DNA of 64,000 bases from NCBI GenBank assembly GCA_019120175.1, contig DWVP01000024.1:310001-374000 (forward strand), read 5' to 3'. Origin of the DNA: Candidatus Corynebacterium faecigallinarum (GTDB lineage: Bacteria > Actinomycetota > Actinomycetes > Mycobacteriales > Mycobacteriaceae). This document shows positions 27,876-38,749 of this stretch, one piece after another; within the stretch, counting starts at the first letter, position 1, and each line of letters opens with the position of its first letter. Under the pieces are notes generated by a model. The model did no database searches. It saw only the letters and a program-made list of their open reading frames with translations, and was not told the DNA's origin. Both the position numbers and the translations under genes were made by a program.

Positions 27876-29506
27876 TGTCACAGAAGTCCACGACCCCGCC
27901 GACCCCGCCGACACTGTCCACGCTGGCCGCCCTCACCGGAGGCCGGATCGTCGCAGGCGGTGCCGGGAACGCAGCGGCCCTGTCCGTCACCTCAGCATCC
28001 ATCGACGCCCGCTCCGTCGAGGCCGGCGGCATGTTCATGGCCGTTCCGGGCACCCGTGCCCACGGTGCGACCTACGCCGACCAGTCGGCGGGGGGCTGTG
28101 TGCTCACCGACGAGGCGGGCCTGCACGTCCTGCAGGATTCCGGTGTCGCCGACACGACTGCCGTGCTCGTCGTCGACGACGCCCGTTCGTGGTTGGGACC
28201 GGTGTCCGCCGAGATCCACGACCACCCCTCCCGCTCGATGACCGTCATCGGGGTGACCGGTACCTCCGGCAAGACCACCACGTCCTACATGATCGAGCAG
28301 TCCCTGCTGGTCGACCACTCCGTGGGTTTGATCGGCACCACCGGCACCCGGATCAACGGGCGCGCCGTACCGACCACGCTGACCACCCCGGAAGCACCGA
28401 CCCTGCAGGGGTTGTTCGCCCGGATGCGGGACGAAGGGGTCACCCATGTGGTCATGGAGGTGTCCTCGCACGCGTTGGTGCTGGGCAGGGTCCGCGGCGT
28501 CGACTTCGACGTGGCTGCCTTCACGAACCTCAGCCAGGACCACCTCGACTTCCACCCGACGATGGAGGACTACTTCGCGGCGAAGTCGTTGCTGTTCACC
28601 ACCCCGCAGGATCCTGGCGGTGAGCTGCCGACCCCGGTCATCTGCGTCGACGACGCCTGGGGTCGTCGTCTCGCCGGGGAACTCGACGCGCCGGTCACCG
28701 TCGCCACAGTCTCGGCGACGGGTTCTGCCGTCGACGCAGTTCCCGCCACCTGGCAGGTGGACGAGGTGTCCGTGGCCGCAGACGGCGTCCAGCACATCGT
28801 CGTCAACCACGGAGGCTCCAGCCTCGACGTCGCTGTCACGTTGCCCGGGGCGTTCAACGTCGCCAACGCCACGGTGGCCCTGGCCTGTGCCACCGCGGCA
28901 GGGGAGGACCCGGCCACGGTCGCGCCCCGGCTCGTGGACGTGCGGGTGCCAGGACGGATGCAGCCGGTCACCGTCGGATCCGACGGCTCCGGTGACAGCC
29001 CCGGCCAGGATTTCCTGGCCCTGGTCGACTACGCGCACAAGCCGGCGGCCGTCGCCGCCGCACTGGACACACTGGTGGCTCAACGTGACCAGGTCGGTGA
29101 CGGTGGACGCGTCGCCGTGGTGATGGGTGCCGGTGGAAACCGCGACCACGACAAGCGGCCCCTGATGGGGCAGGCCGCAGCAGAGCGCGCCGACCTCGTG
29201 ATCGTCACCGACGACAACCCCCGTGACGAGGACCCGGCCACCATCCGCGCCGAGGTACTCGCCGGAACCGGTCAGGGTGCCGAGACGCGGGCCGGACGCG
29301 GTGGGCCTCCGGTCGAGGTCCGCGAGATAGGCGACCGGGCCGACGCGATCAGGGCTGCAGTCACCTGGGCCCGGCGGGGCGATATCGTCATAGTGGCCGG
29401 CAAGGGTCATGAAACCGGACAGATCGTGGGCGACACCGTCATCGACTTCGATGACGTCGAGGAACTCACCCGAGCGATTGAGCAGAGACAGGAAGCGAAA
29501 CGATGA
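27875..29506 (+). CDS. murE: UDP-MurNAc-L-Ala-D-Glu:meso-DAP ligase
   Basis: 543 residues. ATP loop GTSGKTT at 129-135; Mur ligase central domain; DNPRDEDP starting at 447 is the signature for meso-diaminopimelate as the added amino acid, fitting the DAP-type wall of corynebacteria. Cytoplasmic. ATG 27875 overlaps the ftsI stop by one base, with GGAGG 7 nt upstream; GTG 27872, one codon earlier, is an alternative. Confidence 0.95.
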   Translation: MSQKSTTPPTPPTLSTLAALTGGRIVAGGAGNAAALSVTSASIDARSVEAGGMFMAVPGTRAHGATYADQSAGGCVLTDEAGLHVLQDSGVADTTAVLVVDDARSWLGPVSAEIHDHPSRSMTVIGVTGTSGKTTTSYMIEQSLLVDHSVGLIGTTGTRINGRAVPTTLTTPEAPTLQGLFARMRDEGVTHVVMEVSSHALVLGRVRGVDFDVAAFTNLSQDHLDFHPTMEDYFAAKSLLFTTPQDPGGELPTPVICVDDAWGRRLAGELDAPVTVATVSATGSAVDAVPATWQVDEVSVAADGVQHIVVNHGGSSLDVAVTLPGAFNVANATVALACATAAGEDPATVAPRLVDVRVPGRMQPVTVGSDGSGDSPGQDFLALVDYAHKPAAVAAALDTLVAQRDQVGDGGRVAVVMGAGGNRDHDKRPLMGQAAAERADLVIVTDDNPRDEDPATIRAEVLAGTGQGAETRAGRGGPPVEVREIGDRADAIRAAVTWARRGDIVIVAGKGHETGQIVGDTVIDFDDVEELTRAIEQRQEAKR

Positions 29507-31032
29507 TTGAGATGACGAGCGGGGATATCGCCGCAGTCACCGGTGGCGAACTCGTCGACGGAAGTACCGACGACACCCTCGTCACCGGACCCGTCGAGTT
29601 CGACTCCCGTCGTATCACGCCGGGCAGCCTCTTCATGGCGCTGCCCGGGGCACGCGTCGACGGGCACGACTTCATCGCCGGGGCCCTCGAGGACGGTGCC
29701 GCCCTGGTGCTGGCGGGTCGCCCGGTGGGCCTCCCGGTTCTGCTGTGCCCGCCGGTCGCGGACACTGAAGAGGCCGGGGACGCTGGGACCGCCCAGCGCA
29801 ACGCCGCCTACCTCGAGAACGACCCGGACGGTGTGGCGGAAAGGGTGCTCACCGCCGTCGGCCGGCTCGCCCGGTTCAACACCGACACCCTGGTCGCCGA
29901 CGAAGGCATGACAGTGGTCGGCGTCACCGGCTCCGCCGGCAAAACCTCCACCAAGGACCTGCTCGGCGCGGTACTCTCCCGCGGCGGCGAGACCGTCGCA
30001 CCGCCGGGGAGCTTCAACAACGAGATCGGCCACCCCTACATCGCGCTGAAGGCCGACCGGAACACCCGCTACCTGGTGGCGGAGATGTCCGCACGCGGCC
30101 AGGGCCACATCGCCCACCTCGCCCGCATCGCACCGCCCTCGGTGGGAGTGGTACTCAACGTCGGCACCGCACACCTCGGTGAGTTCGGCTCCCGCGAGGC
30201 CATCGCCACAGCGAAGGGCGAACTGGTCGAGGCACTGCCGGACGCCGCCCACGGCGGACTGGCGGTGCTCAACGCCGATGACGATGCAGTGTCCGCCATG
30301 GCCTCACGCACCACCGCCCGCATCCTCCGGTTCTCGGCGCAGGGCAGTGTCGGCAGCACCGGTAACACCGCCGACTACTACGCCACCGGCACCTCCCTCG
30401 ACGAGGTCGCCCGAGCCTCCTTCACCATGCACCATCCGCACGGTGAGCCGGTGGAGGTCCACCTCGGGGTCTTCGGCGCCCACCAGGTCTCCAATGCACT
30501 GGCCGCCGCCGCGGTCGGCATGGAGTGTGGTCTGGACGCAGCCACCGTCGCGGCAGCACTGTCGGAGCATGTCGCCGCCAGTGAGAACCGGATGGACGTG
30601 CGCACCCGCGCCGACGGACTGACCATCATCAACGACTCCTACAATGCCAACCCGGACTCCATGCGGGCAGGTATAGACGCCCTCGCCTACACCGCGGCCG
30701 GACGCCAGGACGCCGAAAGCTGGGCGGTACTCGGTCAGATGGGCGAGCTCGGCGACGACGGACGGGGCGAACACATCGCCCTCGGCGAGGTCCTCGGCCA
30801 GCGTCGCATCGACCATGTCGTGGTCGTCGGCCACGGCATCAACCAGTCCGCCCTGGTGACCTCCGCCGAAGAGCAGGGTCTGGACGTGCTGCACGTCGAC
30901 AACACCGACGGGGCAGTCAACGTCCTGGACCTCAACGTCAGTGCCGATGACGTGGTGCTTGTCAAGGCGTCCTACGCCGACGGGCTGTGGCGGGTCGCCA
31001 GCGGCCTCCTCGCCGGTGACGAGAAGAACTAG
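29503..31032 (+). CDS. murF: UDP-MurNAc-tripeptide:D-Ala-D-Ala ligase
   Basis: 509 residues. Starts with the MurF/HprK-like N-terminal domain (FDSRRITPGSLFMALPG), ATP loop GVTGSAGKTSTKDLL, and INDSYNANPDSMRAGIDAL in the C-terminal half, a MurF signature. It completes the UDP-MurNAc-pentapeptide. ATGA overlap with murE. A 20-residue extra loop at residues 80-105 is Glu/Gly-rich. Confidence 0.95.
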   Translation: MIEMTSGDIAAVTGGELVDGSTDDTLVTGPVEFDSRRITPGSLFMALPGARVDGHDFIAGALEDGAALVLAGRPVGLPVLLCPPVADTEEAGDAGTAQRNAAYLENDPDGVAERVLTAVGRLARFNTDTLVADEGMTVVGVTGSAGKTSTKDLLGAVLSRGGETVAPPGSFNNEIGHPYIALKADRNTRYLVAEMSARGQGHIAHLARIAPPSVGVVLNVGTAHLGEFGSREAIATAKGELVEALPDAAHGGLAVLNADDDAVSAMASRTTARILRFSAQGSVGSTGNTADYYATGTSLDEVARASFTMHHPHGEPVEVHLGVFGAHQVSNALAAAAVGMECGLDAATVAAALSEHVAASENRMDVRTRADGLTIINDSYNANPDSMRAGIDALAYTAAGRQDAESWAVLGQMGELGDDGRGEHIALGEVLGQRRIDHVVVVGHGINQSALVTSAEEQGLDVLHVDNTDGAVNVLDLNVSADDVVLVKASYADGLWRVASGLLAGDEKN

Positions 31033-31053
31033 ACGGGAACATTAGGAAAAGTC

Positions 31054-32154
31054 ATGACACAGATCATCGTCGCCGCACTTGTGGCGTTCTTCGTCTCCAT
31101 CTTCCTCACCCCGGTGCTGATCAAACGCTTCTCCGAAGGGGGGATCGGCCAGGAGATCCGCGAGGAGGGCCTGAAGTCGCACCTGCGCAAGCGGGGCACC
31201 CCGACGATGGGTGGTATCGCCATCCTCGCCGGTATCACCGTCGGCTACGTTGTCTCGGTGCTCGTCGGCCTGATCTTCAACGGCACCGGCCCCGGTGCGT
31301 CCGGCTGGCTGGTACTGGGACTGACCCTGGCGCTGGGTCTGCTCGGTTTCGCCGACGACTTCATCAAGGTCTTCAAGGGCCGTAACCTGGGGCTCAACGC
31401 CAAAGCGAAGCTGGCCGGTCAGCTGGTCACCGCCCTGGTGTTCGGTATCCTCATCCTGCAGTTCCCGAATGAGGACGGCCTCACCCCGGCGTCGACGAAC
31501 CTGTCGTTCACCCGTGACATCAACACAATCGACCTCGCCGTCGGTGGGACGGTCATCGGCACCATCATCTTCCTGGTTTTCATCTACCTGGTGATCTCCG
31601 CCTGGTCTAACGCGGTGAACCTCACCGACGGTCTGGACGGCCTGGCGTCCGGTGTCACCGGCATGGTGCTCACCGCCTACGTGGCGATCACTTTCTGGCA
31701 GTTCCGCAACTCCTGCGGTGTCGGCGCCGAGCCCGGCTGCTACGCCGTGCGCGATCCGCTGGACCTGGCGATGCTCGCCGCCGCCGGACTCGGTGCCTGT
31801 GTCGGTTTCCTGTGGTGGAACGCCGCACCGGCGAAGATCTTCATGGGCGACACCGGCTCCCTGGCCCTCGGTGGCCTCGTCGCGGGCCTGTCCATCGCCT
31901 CGCGCACTGAGCTGCTGATGATCATCGTCGGCCTGCTCTTCGTCATGGAGGCCGCCAGCGTGGTCATCCAGGTGGTCTCGTTCAAGACCACCGGACGCCG
32001 CGTGTTCCGCATGGCACCCTTCCACCACCACTTCGAGGCAGGTGGCTGGGCGGAGACCACCGTGACAATCCGGTTCTGGTTGTTGTCGGCGTTGTTCGCG
32101 GTCGTCGGTGTGGCGATCTTCTACAGTGAATGGCTCAGCGGCGCCTCCTTGTGA
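31054..32154 (+). CDS. mraY: Phospho-MurNAc-pentapeptide transferase
   Basis: 366 residues, ten membrane helices. [18 protein letters not shown] with the catalytic Asp pair, [15 protein letters not shown] and [16 protein letters not shown] are diagnostic, as is [15 protein letters not shown] near the end. It loads the pentapeptide onto undecaprenyl phosphate to give lipid I. ATG with AGGAAA upstream; 21 bp after murF. Confidence 0.97.
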   Translation: MTQIIVAALVAFFVSIFLTPVLIKRFSEGGIGQEIREEGLKSHLRKRGTPTMGGIAILAGITVGYVVSVLVGLIFNGTGPGASGWLVLGLTLALGLLGFADDFIKVFKGRNLGLNAKAKLAGQLVTALVFGILILQFPNEDGLTPASTNLSFTRDINTIDLAVGGTVIGTIIFLVFIYLVISAWSNAVNLTDGLDGLASGVTGMVLTAYVAITFWQFRNSCGVGAEPGCYAVRDPLDLAMLAAAGLGACVGFLWWNAAPAKIFMGDTGSLALGGLVAGLSIASRTELLMIIVGLLFVMEAASVVIQVVSFKTTGRRVFRMAPFHHHFEAGGWAETTVTIRFWLLSALFAVVGVAIFYSEWLSGASL

Positions 32155-32192
32155 CAGGTGGGGCCGAAAGGGATGACGGACGGTGAGGGACG

Positions 32193-33686
32193 GTGACGGA
32201 CATGGTTGCACAGGTGAACGGTAGGAGTCTGGTGGACGCCCTGGGTGGCGGACGGGTCGTCGTCGCCGGTGCCGGTGTCGCCGGTACCGGGGTGGCCCGG
32301 ATGCTGGCGGCGTTGGACGCCACGGTCACCGTGGTCGACGACAATGCCGAGGCCGGCGGACGCCTGGCGGGGGAAACCGGTGCATCGTTGGTCACCACCG
32401 AGCAGGCCTGTGCCACCAGCTTCCTCGCCGCGGTTGACTTGGTGGTGACATCCCCGGGGTGGCGTCCGGACAGTCCTGTCCTGGTGGCCGCCGCCGACGC
32501 CGGGATCCCGGTGATCGGGGACATCGAGGCAGCCTGGCTGGCAGATCAAGCGGGACTGTTCGGCGCGCCCCGCACCTGGTTGGCGATCACCGGCACCAAC
32601 GGCAAGACGACCACCACCGCCATGCTGGAATCGATTCTCACCGCCGACGGCCGCCGCACACTGGCCGTGGGCAATATCGGCACCCCGCCGGGGGAGGCCC
32701 TGCTGGCCGAACCGCCGGTCGACGTCCTCGCTGCCGAGGTCTCCAGCTTCCAGCTGCACTGGGCACCCGATTTCGCACCGGACGCCGGATGCGTGCTCAA
32801 TCTCGCCGAGGATCACCTCGACTGGCACGGCTCCTTCGACAACTACGCCGCCGACAAGATGCGCGTCTTGACCGGCCCGGTGGCCGTGCTGGCCGCCGAC
32901 GACCCGGAGGTCACCTCCCGGGCCACCGGCTGTCAGTGGGCCTACACCACAGGTGACCCTGCTGACATCGTCGGCACTGACGCAGCCAGCCTGTCCGACC
33001 TGCACCGGGTGACCGGGGTGCGCGACGGCCGTCTCATCGACCTCGATGCTGTCAGTGGGTCGGCGATCGACCTGGGCAGCGCCGAGGGGATCTCACCGCC
33101 CGGCCCGGCCGGGGTCGCCGACGCCGCCGCAGCAGCAGCCCTGGCCCGCTCGGTCGGGGTCGCCCCGGAGTCCGTGGCTGCCGCGTTGGCCACGTTCACT
33201 GTGCAGGCACACCGCGGCCAGACCGTCGCAGAGTCCGGCCAGGTGCGCTGGATCGACAACTCCAAGGCCACCAACCCGCATGCGGCACTCGCCGCCCTCC
33301 AAGGGTTGGACGGGGTCGTGTGGGTGGCCGGTGGCCAGCTCAAGGGTGCCGAGGTCGACGAGCTCGTCGCCGCCGTGGCCCCGACATTGCGGGCTGCCGT
33401 CCTGCTCGGTGTCGACCGCGGCATCATCGCCGACGCACTTGCCGCCGCCGCTCCGGGCCTCCCGGTGACTGTCATCGACTCAGTCGATCCGGAGGAGGCG
33501 ATGCGCCTCGCCGTCGACGCCGCCCGCGGATACGCTCACCCCGGGGACGCGGTCGTCCTCGCTCCGGCGGCAGCCTCACTGGACATGTACCGTGGCATGT
33601 CACAGCGGGGTGATCTCTTCGCCGCAGCGGCCTGCAGCGAAGACAGTGAAGACAGTGAAGATACCGAGGGAGGCGACGACCAGTGA
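32193..33686 (+). CDS. murD: UDP-MurNAc-L-Ala:D-Glu ligase
   Basis: 497 residues. N-terminal Rossmann part VVVAGAGVAGTGVARML, ATP loop ITGTNGKTTTTAML, LNLAEDHLDWHGSFDNYAADK and DNSKATNPHAALAAL are MurD signatures. Cytoplasmic. Start is ambiguous: GTG 32193, or ATG 32202 which is better placed relative to GAGGGA at 32185. The C-terminus ends in an acidic run (SEDSEDSEDTEGG) made of short nucleotide repeats. GTGA overlap with ftsW. Confidence 0.94.
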   Translation: MTDMVAQVNGRSLVDALGGGRVVVAGAGVAGTGVARMLAALDATVTVVDDNAEAGGRLAGETGASLVTTEQACATSFLAAVDLVVTSPGWRPDSPVLVAAADAGIPVIGDIEAAWLADQAGLFGAPRTWLAITGTNGKTTTTAMLESILTADGRRTLAVGNIGTPPGEALLAEPPVDVLAAEVSSFQLHWAPDFAPDAGCVLNLAEDHLDWHGSFDNYAADKMRVLTGPVAVLAADDPEVTSRATGCQWAYTTGDPADIVGTDAASLSDLHRVTGVRDGRLIDLDAVSGSAIDLGSAEGISPPGPAGVADAAAAAALARSVGVAPESVAAALATFTVQAHRGQTVAESGQVRWIDNSKATNPHAALAALQGLDGVVWVAGGQLKGAEVDELVAAVAPTLRAAVLLGVDRGIIADALAAAAPGLPVTVIDSVDPEEAMRLAVDAARGYAHPGDAVVLAPAAASLDMYRGMSQRGDLFAAAACSEDSEDSEDTEGGDDQ

Positions 33687-35212
33687 GTGCCATGACCGCC
33701 TCCTCCCGCCGGTCGGAGGAGTCCCCGTGGAAGGGACTGGGCGAGAAGTTCAATCGAGCGTTGGCTGCCCCGCAGATGAACTACAAGGTGATCATGACGG
33801 TCACCGTGATCCTGGTGTTCATCGGGCTGACCATGGTGCTGTCGTCCTCGATGGTGTCCATCACCAACGACGGTGACGGCATCGCCGTGTTCACCGAGTT
33901 CCTCCGGCAGGCCGCGGTGGTCGCCATCGGCCTGGTGGGCATGTGGTTGTTCCTGCGGGTCCGCCCGGAGACCGTCCGACGGTTCTCGCCGGTGTTGCTG
34001 CTTATCGCCTTCATCCTGCTGGTCCTGGTGCTCATCCCGGGCATCGGCGTCGGTGGGGCCGAAGTCGGCTCGAACTCGTGGATCCGCATCGGCGGCGTCG
34101 GTATCCAGCCCTCCGAGGTCGCCAAGTTCTCGCTCGCGGTGTGGGGTGCCGCCGTGATCGCGGCGCGGTCCCGGAGCTACACCACGACCCTCAGCGTGAT
34201 GTTGCCGTTCTTCCTGGTGTCGGGTGTGTTCCTGGTTCTGGTGATCCTCCAGAACGACCTGGGAATGATGCTGTCGCTGGGGTCGGTCATGATCGCCCTG
34301 GTCTTCTTCGCGGGCGCGAGCGGAATGCTGTTGCTCGGCATCGCCGTGCTCGGTGCCGGCGGTGCTGTGTTGCTGAGCCTCGCCCACTCTTTCCGTAGCT
34401 CGCGGTTCAGTTCCTGGTACGAGACCTTCACACTGTCCTTCTCCGAAGAGACCTCACGCGGGGCGTCCTACCAGTCGAAGCAGGGCATCTTCTCACTGGC
34501 GGACGGCGGACTGATCGGACAGGGACTGGGCCAGTCCCGCGCCAAGTACTACCTGCCGGAGGCCACCAACGACTTCGTCTTCGCCATCATCGGTGAGGAG
34601 CTCGGCCTGATCGGTGCCGGGTTGGTCGTCGTGTTGTTCGGCCTGCTGGCCTGGTTCGGTCTGCGCACCGCGATGGCCCAGGCCGACCCCTTCCTGCGTC
34701 TGCTGGCCGCCGCACTGACCATGGGCATCACGATCCAGGCCTTCTACAACATCGGGTATGTCGTCGGCCTGTTCCCGATGACAGGTGTGCAGCTGCCGTT
34801 GATCTCCGCCGGCGGTTCCTCCGCCATCGTGACCCTCGCTTCGCTCGGCCTGCTGGCCAGCATCGCCCGACATGAGCCGAAGACGATCTCGTCGATGCAA
34901 CATGAGGGCCGGCCGCTGATCGACCGGCTGCTCTTTCTGCGCGAGCCGAAGCCCTACACCCCCGGCCAGCAGCAGCGTGACCGTGTCCGGGAACAGCCCA
35001 GGCGGTACGGTGAACCTGTGACCCGACCGCGTCAGCCGGCCGGGGAGCATGAACGGGCCAGGGCCACTCCCAGAGCCACCACCGGGTCAACCCCCCGGGG
35101 TACCCGGGGCCGGGGTGCCCGCGAAGCCGTCCCCCCGCCACGGCCACGTCGGTCACAGGGCCCACAGGGCCCACAAGGCACCAACGACAACCAGCGACAC
35201 AGGAGAAGGTAG
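33683..35212 (+). CDS. ftsW: Septal peptidoglycan glycosyltransferase FtsW
   Basis: 509 residues; about 410 form the ten-helix SEDS core with GIGVGGAEVGSNSWIRIGG, QPSEVAKFSLAVW, FVFAIIGEELGLIGAG and GVQLPLISAGGSS. FtsW polymerises lipid II together with FtsI. The last 100 residues are a Pro/Arg/Thr/Gly-rich hydrophilic tail, probably cytoplasmic; actinobacterial FtsW proteins have tails that bind FtsZ or FtsI. GTGA overlap with murD; 6 bp to murG. Confidence 0.95.
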   Translation: MSAMTASSRRSEESPWKGLGEKFNRALAAPQMNYKVIMTVTVILVFIGLTMVLSSSMVSITNDGDGIAVFTEFLRQAAVVAIGLVGMWLFLRVRPETVRRFSPVLLLIAFILLVLVLIPGIGVGGAEVGSNSWIRIGGVGIQPSEVAKFSLAVWGAAVIAARSRSYTTTLSVMLPFFLVSGVFLVLVILQNDLGMMLSLGSVMIALVFFAGASGMLLLGIAVLGAGGAVLLSLAHSFRSSRFSSWYETFTLSFSEETSRGASYQSKQGIFSLADGGLIGQGLGQSRAKYYLPEATNDFVFAIIGEELGLIGAGLVVVLFGLLAWFGLRTAMAQADPFLRLLAAALTMGITIQAFYNIGYVVGLFPMTGVQLPLISAGGSSAIVTLASLGLLASIARHEPKTISSMQHEGRPLIDRLLFLREPKPYTPGQQQRDRVREQPRRYGEPVTRPRQPAGEHERARATPRATTGSTPRGTRGRGAREAVPPPRPRRSQGPQGPQGTNDNQRHRRR

Positions 35213-35218
35213 AACACG

Positions 35219-36337
35219 GTGACCCCGACACAGGGACAGAGCTTGTCCGTCGTCCTCGCCGGCGGCGGAACCGCCGGCCACATCGAGCCGGCACTCGCCG
35301 TTGCCGAGGCGGTTCGACAGGAGCGTCCGGACGCCCGGATCACCGCCCTGGGCACCACCCGCGGTCTGGAGACCACACTGGTGCCCGAGCGTGGCGTCGA
35401 CCTGGAGTTGATCCCGCCGGTGCCGGTGCCCCGCAAGCTGAACAAGGATCTCTTCACCCTCCCGTTCCGACTCATCGGGGCGTTGCGCAGCACCCGGAAG
35501 GTCCTGAAGAAACTGAAGGCCGACGTGGTCGTCGGTTTCGGCGGGTACGTCTCCGCACCGGCCTACCTCGCCGCGAAGTCATTGCGTATCCCGATCGTCG
35601 TCCACGAGGCCAATGCCCGGGCCGGCATGTCCAACAAGCTGGGTGTGCGGCTCGGCGGCCGCGCCCTGTCCGCCACCCCGGACTCCGGGGTCGACGCCGA
35701 CGTTGTCGGTATCCCGGTCCGTCAGTCCCTGCTGAACCTGGACCGGAAGGCTCTGCGGGCCGAGGCCAGGGAGTTCTTCGGCCTCGACCCGGACGCCCCG
35801 GTGCTGCTGGTCACCGGTGGCAGTCAGGGTGCCGCGTCGATCAACGCGGCGGTCAGCGGCGCGGCTCAGACCCTGGGGGACGCCGGGATCGGCGTGCTGC
35901 ACGCCTACGGGCGGAAGAACTCCGTCGAGGTCGAGCAGGTTCCCGGAGCCCCGGCCTATGTCGCGGTGCCCTACATCGACCGGATGGACCTGGCGCTCGC
36001 CGCAGCGGACATGGTGCTGTGCCGGTCCGGAGCGATGACCGTCGCGGAGATCTCCGCATGCGGTCTGCCCGCGGTCTACGTGCCGCTCCCGCACGGTAAC
36101 GGGGAACAGGTGCTCAACGCCCGGCCCGTGGTCGACGCCGGGGGAGGGTTCATCGTGCCGGACGCCGAACTCAACGACCGGCGGGTCGCCCGGGAGGTTA
36201 TCCCGGTGCTGCGGGATCCGGCACGGCTGCAGTCGGCTGGCATGGCAGCAGCACAGGCGGGACACCGTGATGCGGCCCCACGCATCGCACAAATCGTCAT
36301 CGAGACATCGGCTAAGACAGCGGAGGGCAAGAAATGA
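35219..36337 (+). CDS. murG: Lipid II synthase (GlcNAc transferase) MurG
   Basis: 372 residues. [50 protein letters not shown] and [12 protein letters not shown] are MurG motifs; the donor loop has [16 protein letters not shown]. It transfers GlcNAc from UDP-GlcNAc to lipid I at the inner face of the membrane. GTG start with GGAGAAGG upstream. ATGA overlap with murC. Confidence 0.96.
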   Translation: MTPTQGQSLSVVLAGGGTAGHIEPALAVAEAVRQERPDARITALGTTRGLETTLVPERGVDLELIPPVPVPRKLNKDLFTLPFRLIGALRSTRKVLKKLKADVVVGFGGYVSAPAYLAAKSLRIPIVVHEANARAGMSNKLGVRLGGRALSATPDSGVDADVVGIPVRQSLLNLDRKALRAEAREFFGLDPDAPVLLVTGGSQGAASINAAVSGAAQTLGDAGIGVLHAYGRKNSVEVEQVPGAPAYVAVPYIDRMDLALAAADMVLCRSGAMTVAEISACGLPAVYVPLPHGNGEQVLNARPVVDAGGGFIVPDAELNDRRVAREVIPVLRDPARLQSAGMAAAQAGHRDAAPRIAQIVIETSAKTAEGKK

Positions 36338-37854
36338 GCAGGCGAGACCGCAGGGTCCATATGGTCGGTATCGGTGGCGCCGGGATGTCCGGCATCGCCC
36401 GCATCCTCCTTGATCGGGGCGTGACCGTCTCCGGCTCCGACATGAAGGAGTCCCGGGTGGTCATGGCGTTGCGAGCTGCCGGGGCTCAGGTCGAGATCGG
36501 CCACCGGGCCGAGAACCTGCGCGGTGGCACGCCGGACGGTCCACTGCCGGACGTGGTGGTCACCTCCTTCGCCGCGATCCCGCAGGACAACCCCGAGCTG
36601 GTCGCCGCCCGCGAGGCAGGGATCCCGCTGCAGCGGCGTTCGGACGTGCTGGCTGAACTGATGGCCGACCGGCGGGCCCTGCTGCTGGCAGGTACCCACG
36701 GCAAAACCTCCTCCACCTCCATGGCGGTCGTCGCCCTGCAGTCCGCCGGACTCGACCCGTCCTTCGCCATCGGCGGTCAGCTGAACCGGGCCGGCACCAA
36801 TGCACACCACGGCACCGGCGACATCTTCGTCGCCGAGGCCGACGAGTCCGACGGATCCTTCCTCGCCTACTCCCCGGAGGTCGCCGTGGTGACCAACGTG
36901 GAGCCCGACCATCTCGACTACTTCGGCACCGAGGAGGCCTACCGCGCCGTCTTCGGCAAGTTCGCCGGACGGATCGTCCCCGGTGGCACACTCGTGGCCT
37001 GCCTCGACGACGAGGGAAGTGCCCGACTGGCCGAGGAGGTCGTTGCCGGCCGTGTCGACATCGCCGGCGGCGTGCGGGTCCTCGGCTACGGCACCTCCGC
37101 AGCAGTAGCCGCACACCCGAGGGTGCCGATCGGTGCGGAGATCCTCGGGTCCGAGTCACTTCCCGACGGAGGCAGTGCTGCCCGAGTCATCTTCGCCAAC
37201 GGTGACACCTCCGCCCCGGGGCTGGTACCGGTGGATGTCACGGTGCGTACCCCGGGCACGCACATGCTGCTCAATGCCGTGGCCGCCATCTTGGCCGGCT
37301 CCCTGGTGGGCGCACCGGTCGAGGGCCTGGCAGATGGAGTGGGGGAGTTCGACGGTGTCCGTCGTCGCTTCGAGTACCACGGCACCGCGGAAGGTGTGGA
37401 GGTCTTCGACGACTACGCCCACCACCCCACGGAGGTCAGGGCGGTCATCACCGCCGCCCGCGGCAAGGTGGAGGCCCGAGAGCGCGACACCGGGGAGACC
37501 GGCCGGGTGGTCGCGGTGTTCCAGCCGCACCTGTACTCGCGCACGGTCACCTTCGCCGAGGAGTTCGCCGAGGCGTTGTCCCTGGCCGACGTGGTCGTGG
37601 TCCTGGACATCTTCGGGGCCCGGGAGCAGCCGGTGGAGGGGGTCGACAGCCGGGTCATCACCCGTCAGATCACCGGGGCGGACACCAGTGAGGACACTGC
37701 GGACACTGAGGTCCACTATGAGCCGAACTTCTCCGGGGCCCCGGAGCTGGTGGCGTCACTGGTGCGCCCGGGCGACGTCGTGCTGACCATCGGCGCAGGT
37801 ACGGTGACGATGCTCGCTGACGAGATCCTGCGGGAGATCGGTGACCGTGGCTGA
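36334..37854 (+). CDS. murC: UDP-MurNAc:L-alanine ligase
   Basis: 506 residues. [18 protein letters not shown] start, ATP loop [25 protein letters not shown] and [14 protein letters not shown] are MurC signatures. First Mur ligase of the pathway. Overlaps murG by 4 bp and ftsQ by 14 bp. Confidence 0.96.
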   Translation: MSRRDRRVHMVGIGGAGMSGIARILLDRGVTVSGSDMKESRVVMALRAAGAQVEIGHRAENLRGGTPDGPLPDVVVTSFAAIPQDNPELVAAREAGIPLQRRSDVLAELMADRRALLLAGTHGKTSSTSMAVVALQSAGLDPSFAIGGQLNRAGTNAHHGTGDIFVAEADESDGSFLAYSPEVAVVTNVEPDHLDYFGTEEAYRAVFGKFAGRIVPGGTLVACLDDEGSARLAEEVVAGRVDIAGGVRVLGYGTSAAVAAHPRVPIGAEILGSESLPDGGSAARVIFANGDTSAPGLVPVDVTVRTPGTHMLLNAVAAILAGSLVGAPVEGLADGVGEFDGVRRRFEYHGTAEGVEVFDDYAHHPTEVRAVITAARGKVEARERDTGETGRVVAVFQPHLYSRTVTFAEEFAEALSLADVVVVLDIFGAREQPVEGVDSRVITRQITGADTSEDTADTEVHYEPNFSGAPELVASLVRPGDVVLTIGAGTVTMLADEILREIGDRG

Positions 37855-38587
37855 GGAGAGCACCCGTGAAGACCGCCGGTCGCGCCAGCCGAACCGGTCA
37901 AACCGACCAGCGCGTCCCAAGCGGTCCCGGCGTCCGCTGGTCATCGCCGCAGCAGTGGTGGTGGTCATTGCCGTGCTGGCCGCCGTCGCCTTGCTCAGCC
38001 CGTTGCTGCACCTGCGTGAGGTGACCGTCGAGGGTGCTGACCATCTCGACCAGGAGGAGGTCGTGTCGGTGTCCGGTCTGAGCGAGAGGGAGAACCTGCT
38101 CTTCGCCGACACCGATGCCGCTGCTGCGGCGGTGTCGGGGATGCCCTGGGTCAAGACCGTGACGGTGTCACGCTCCTGGCCCTCGACGGTGGTCGTCGAC
38201 ATCACCGAGTACCAGGCCGTGGGCTACATCGAGCGCGACGGCGACCCTTCGGTGGTCGACGAGAACGGCACGGTGTTCCTGCGAGGTATGGCCCCGGAGG
38301 GCACCACGCGCATTGACGTCAACGATGCCGAGGACGCCGGTGTCGACGCAGCGGTCGCTGCTGCCGCGACCGTTCTCGCGGCGCTGCACGAGGGGCTGCG
38401 GGCGAATGTGGAAATGGTGGAGGCGGACTCTGCCGAAGACATCACCCTGCACTTTGCCTCGGGGCGTGAGGTGCACTGGGGTTCGGCGGACCGGGCCGAG
38501 GAGAAGGCCGTGGCCACGGAACTGGTGTTGACGCGTGAGGGGCAACGGTGGAATGTCTCGAATCCCTCGGTCCCCTCCGTGCGGTAA
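37841..38587 (+). CDS. ftsQ: Cell division protein FtsQ
   Basis: 248 residues. Basic cytoplasmic N-terminus with Arg/Pro, one membrane helix ([20 protein letters not shown]), a POTRA domain ([12 protein letters not shown] to [19 protein letters not shown]) and the FtsQ domain. It recruits FtsL and partners to the septum. Two GTG starts (37841 and 37847) are possible; GGGAG is 4-10 nt upstream. 162 bp separate it from ftsZ. Confidence 0.93.
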   Translation: MTVAEESTREDRRSRQPNRSNRPARPKRSRRPLVIAAAVVVVIAVLAAVALLSPLLHLREVTVEGADHLDQEEVVSVSGLSERENLLFADTDAAAAAVSGMPWVKTVTVSRSWPSTVVVDITEYQAVGYIERDGDPSVVDENGTVFLRGMAPEGTTRIDVNDAEDAGVDAAVAAAATVLAALHEGLRANVEMVEADSAEDITLHFASGREVHWGSADRAEEKAVATELVLTREGQRWNVSNPSVPSVR

Positions 38588-38749
38588 TGGTGCCGGAATT
38601 ACGAGAAAACTCTAAACCCGTCCTTTAAGGATACGACACGCCACAAAAAATGTGCGGGGAAATTGCACCGATGTCACACACAATTGGTCCCGAGCAACAG
38701 GACCAGAAGCCGGGACCCGGAAACAGTCAAGAAAGTGGGAGCGCACACC

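Noticed and set aside
33640..33675. GAAGACAGT-type repeats at the end of murD as a functional DNA repeat
   Set aside because: They code for the acidic Ser-Glu-Asp tail in frame and probably arose by slippage; no wider array.
38588..38749. GlxR site upstream of ftsZ (TGTGC ... TGCAC near 38650)
   Set aside because: The half-sites deviate from TGTGA/TCACA and the spacer is 8 bp rather than 6.
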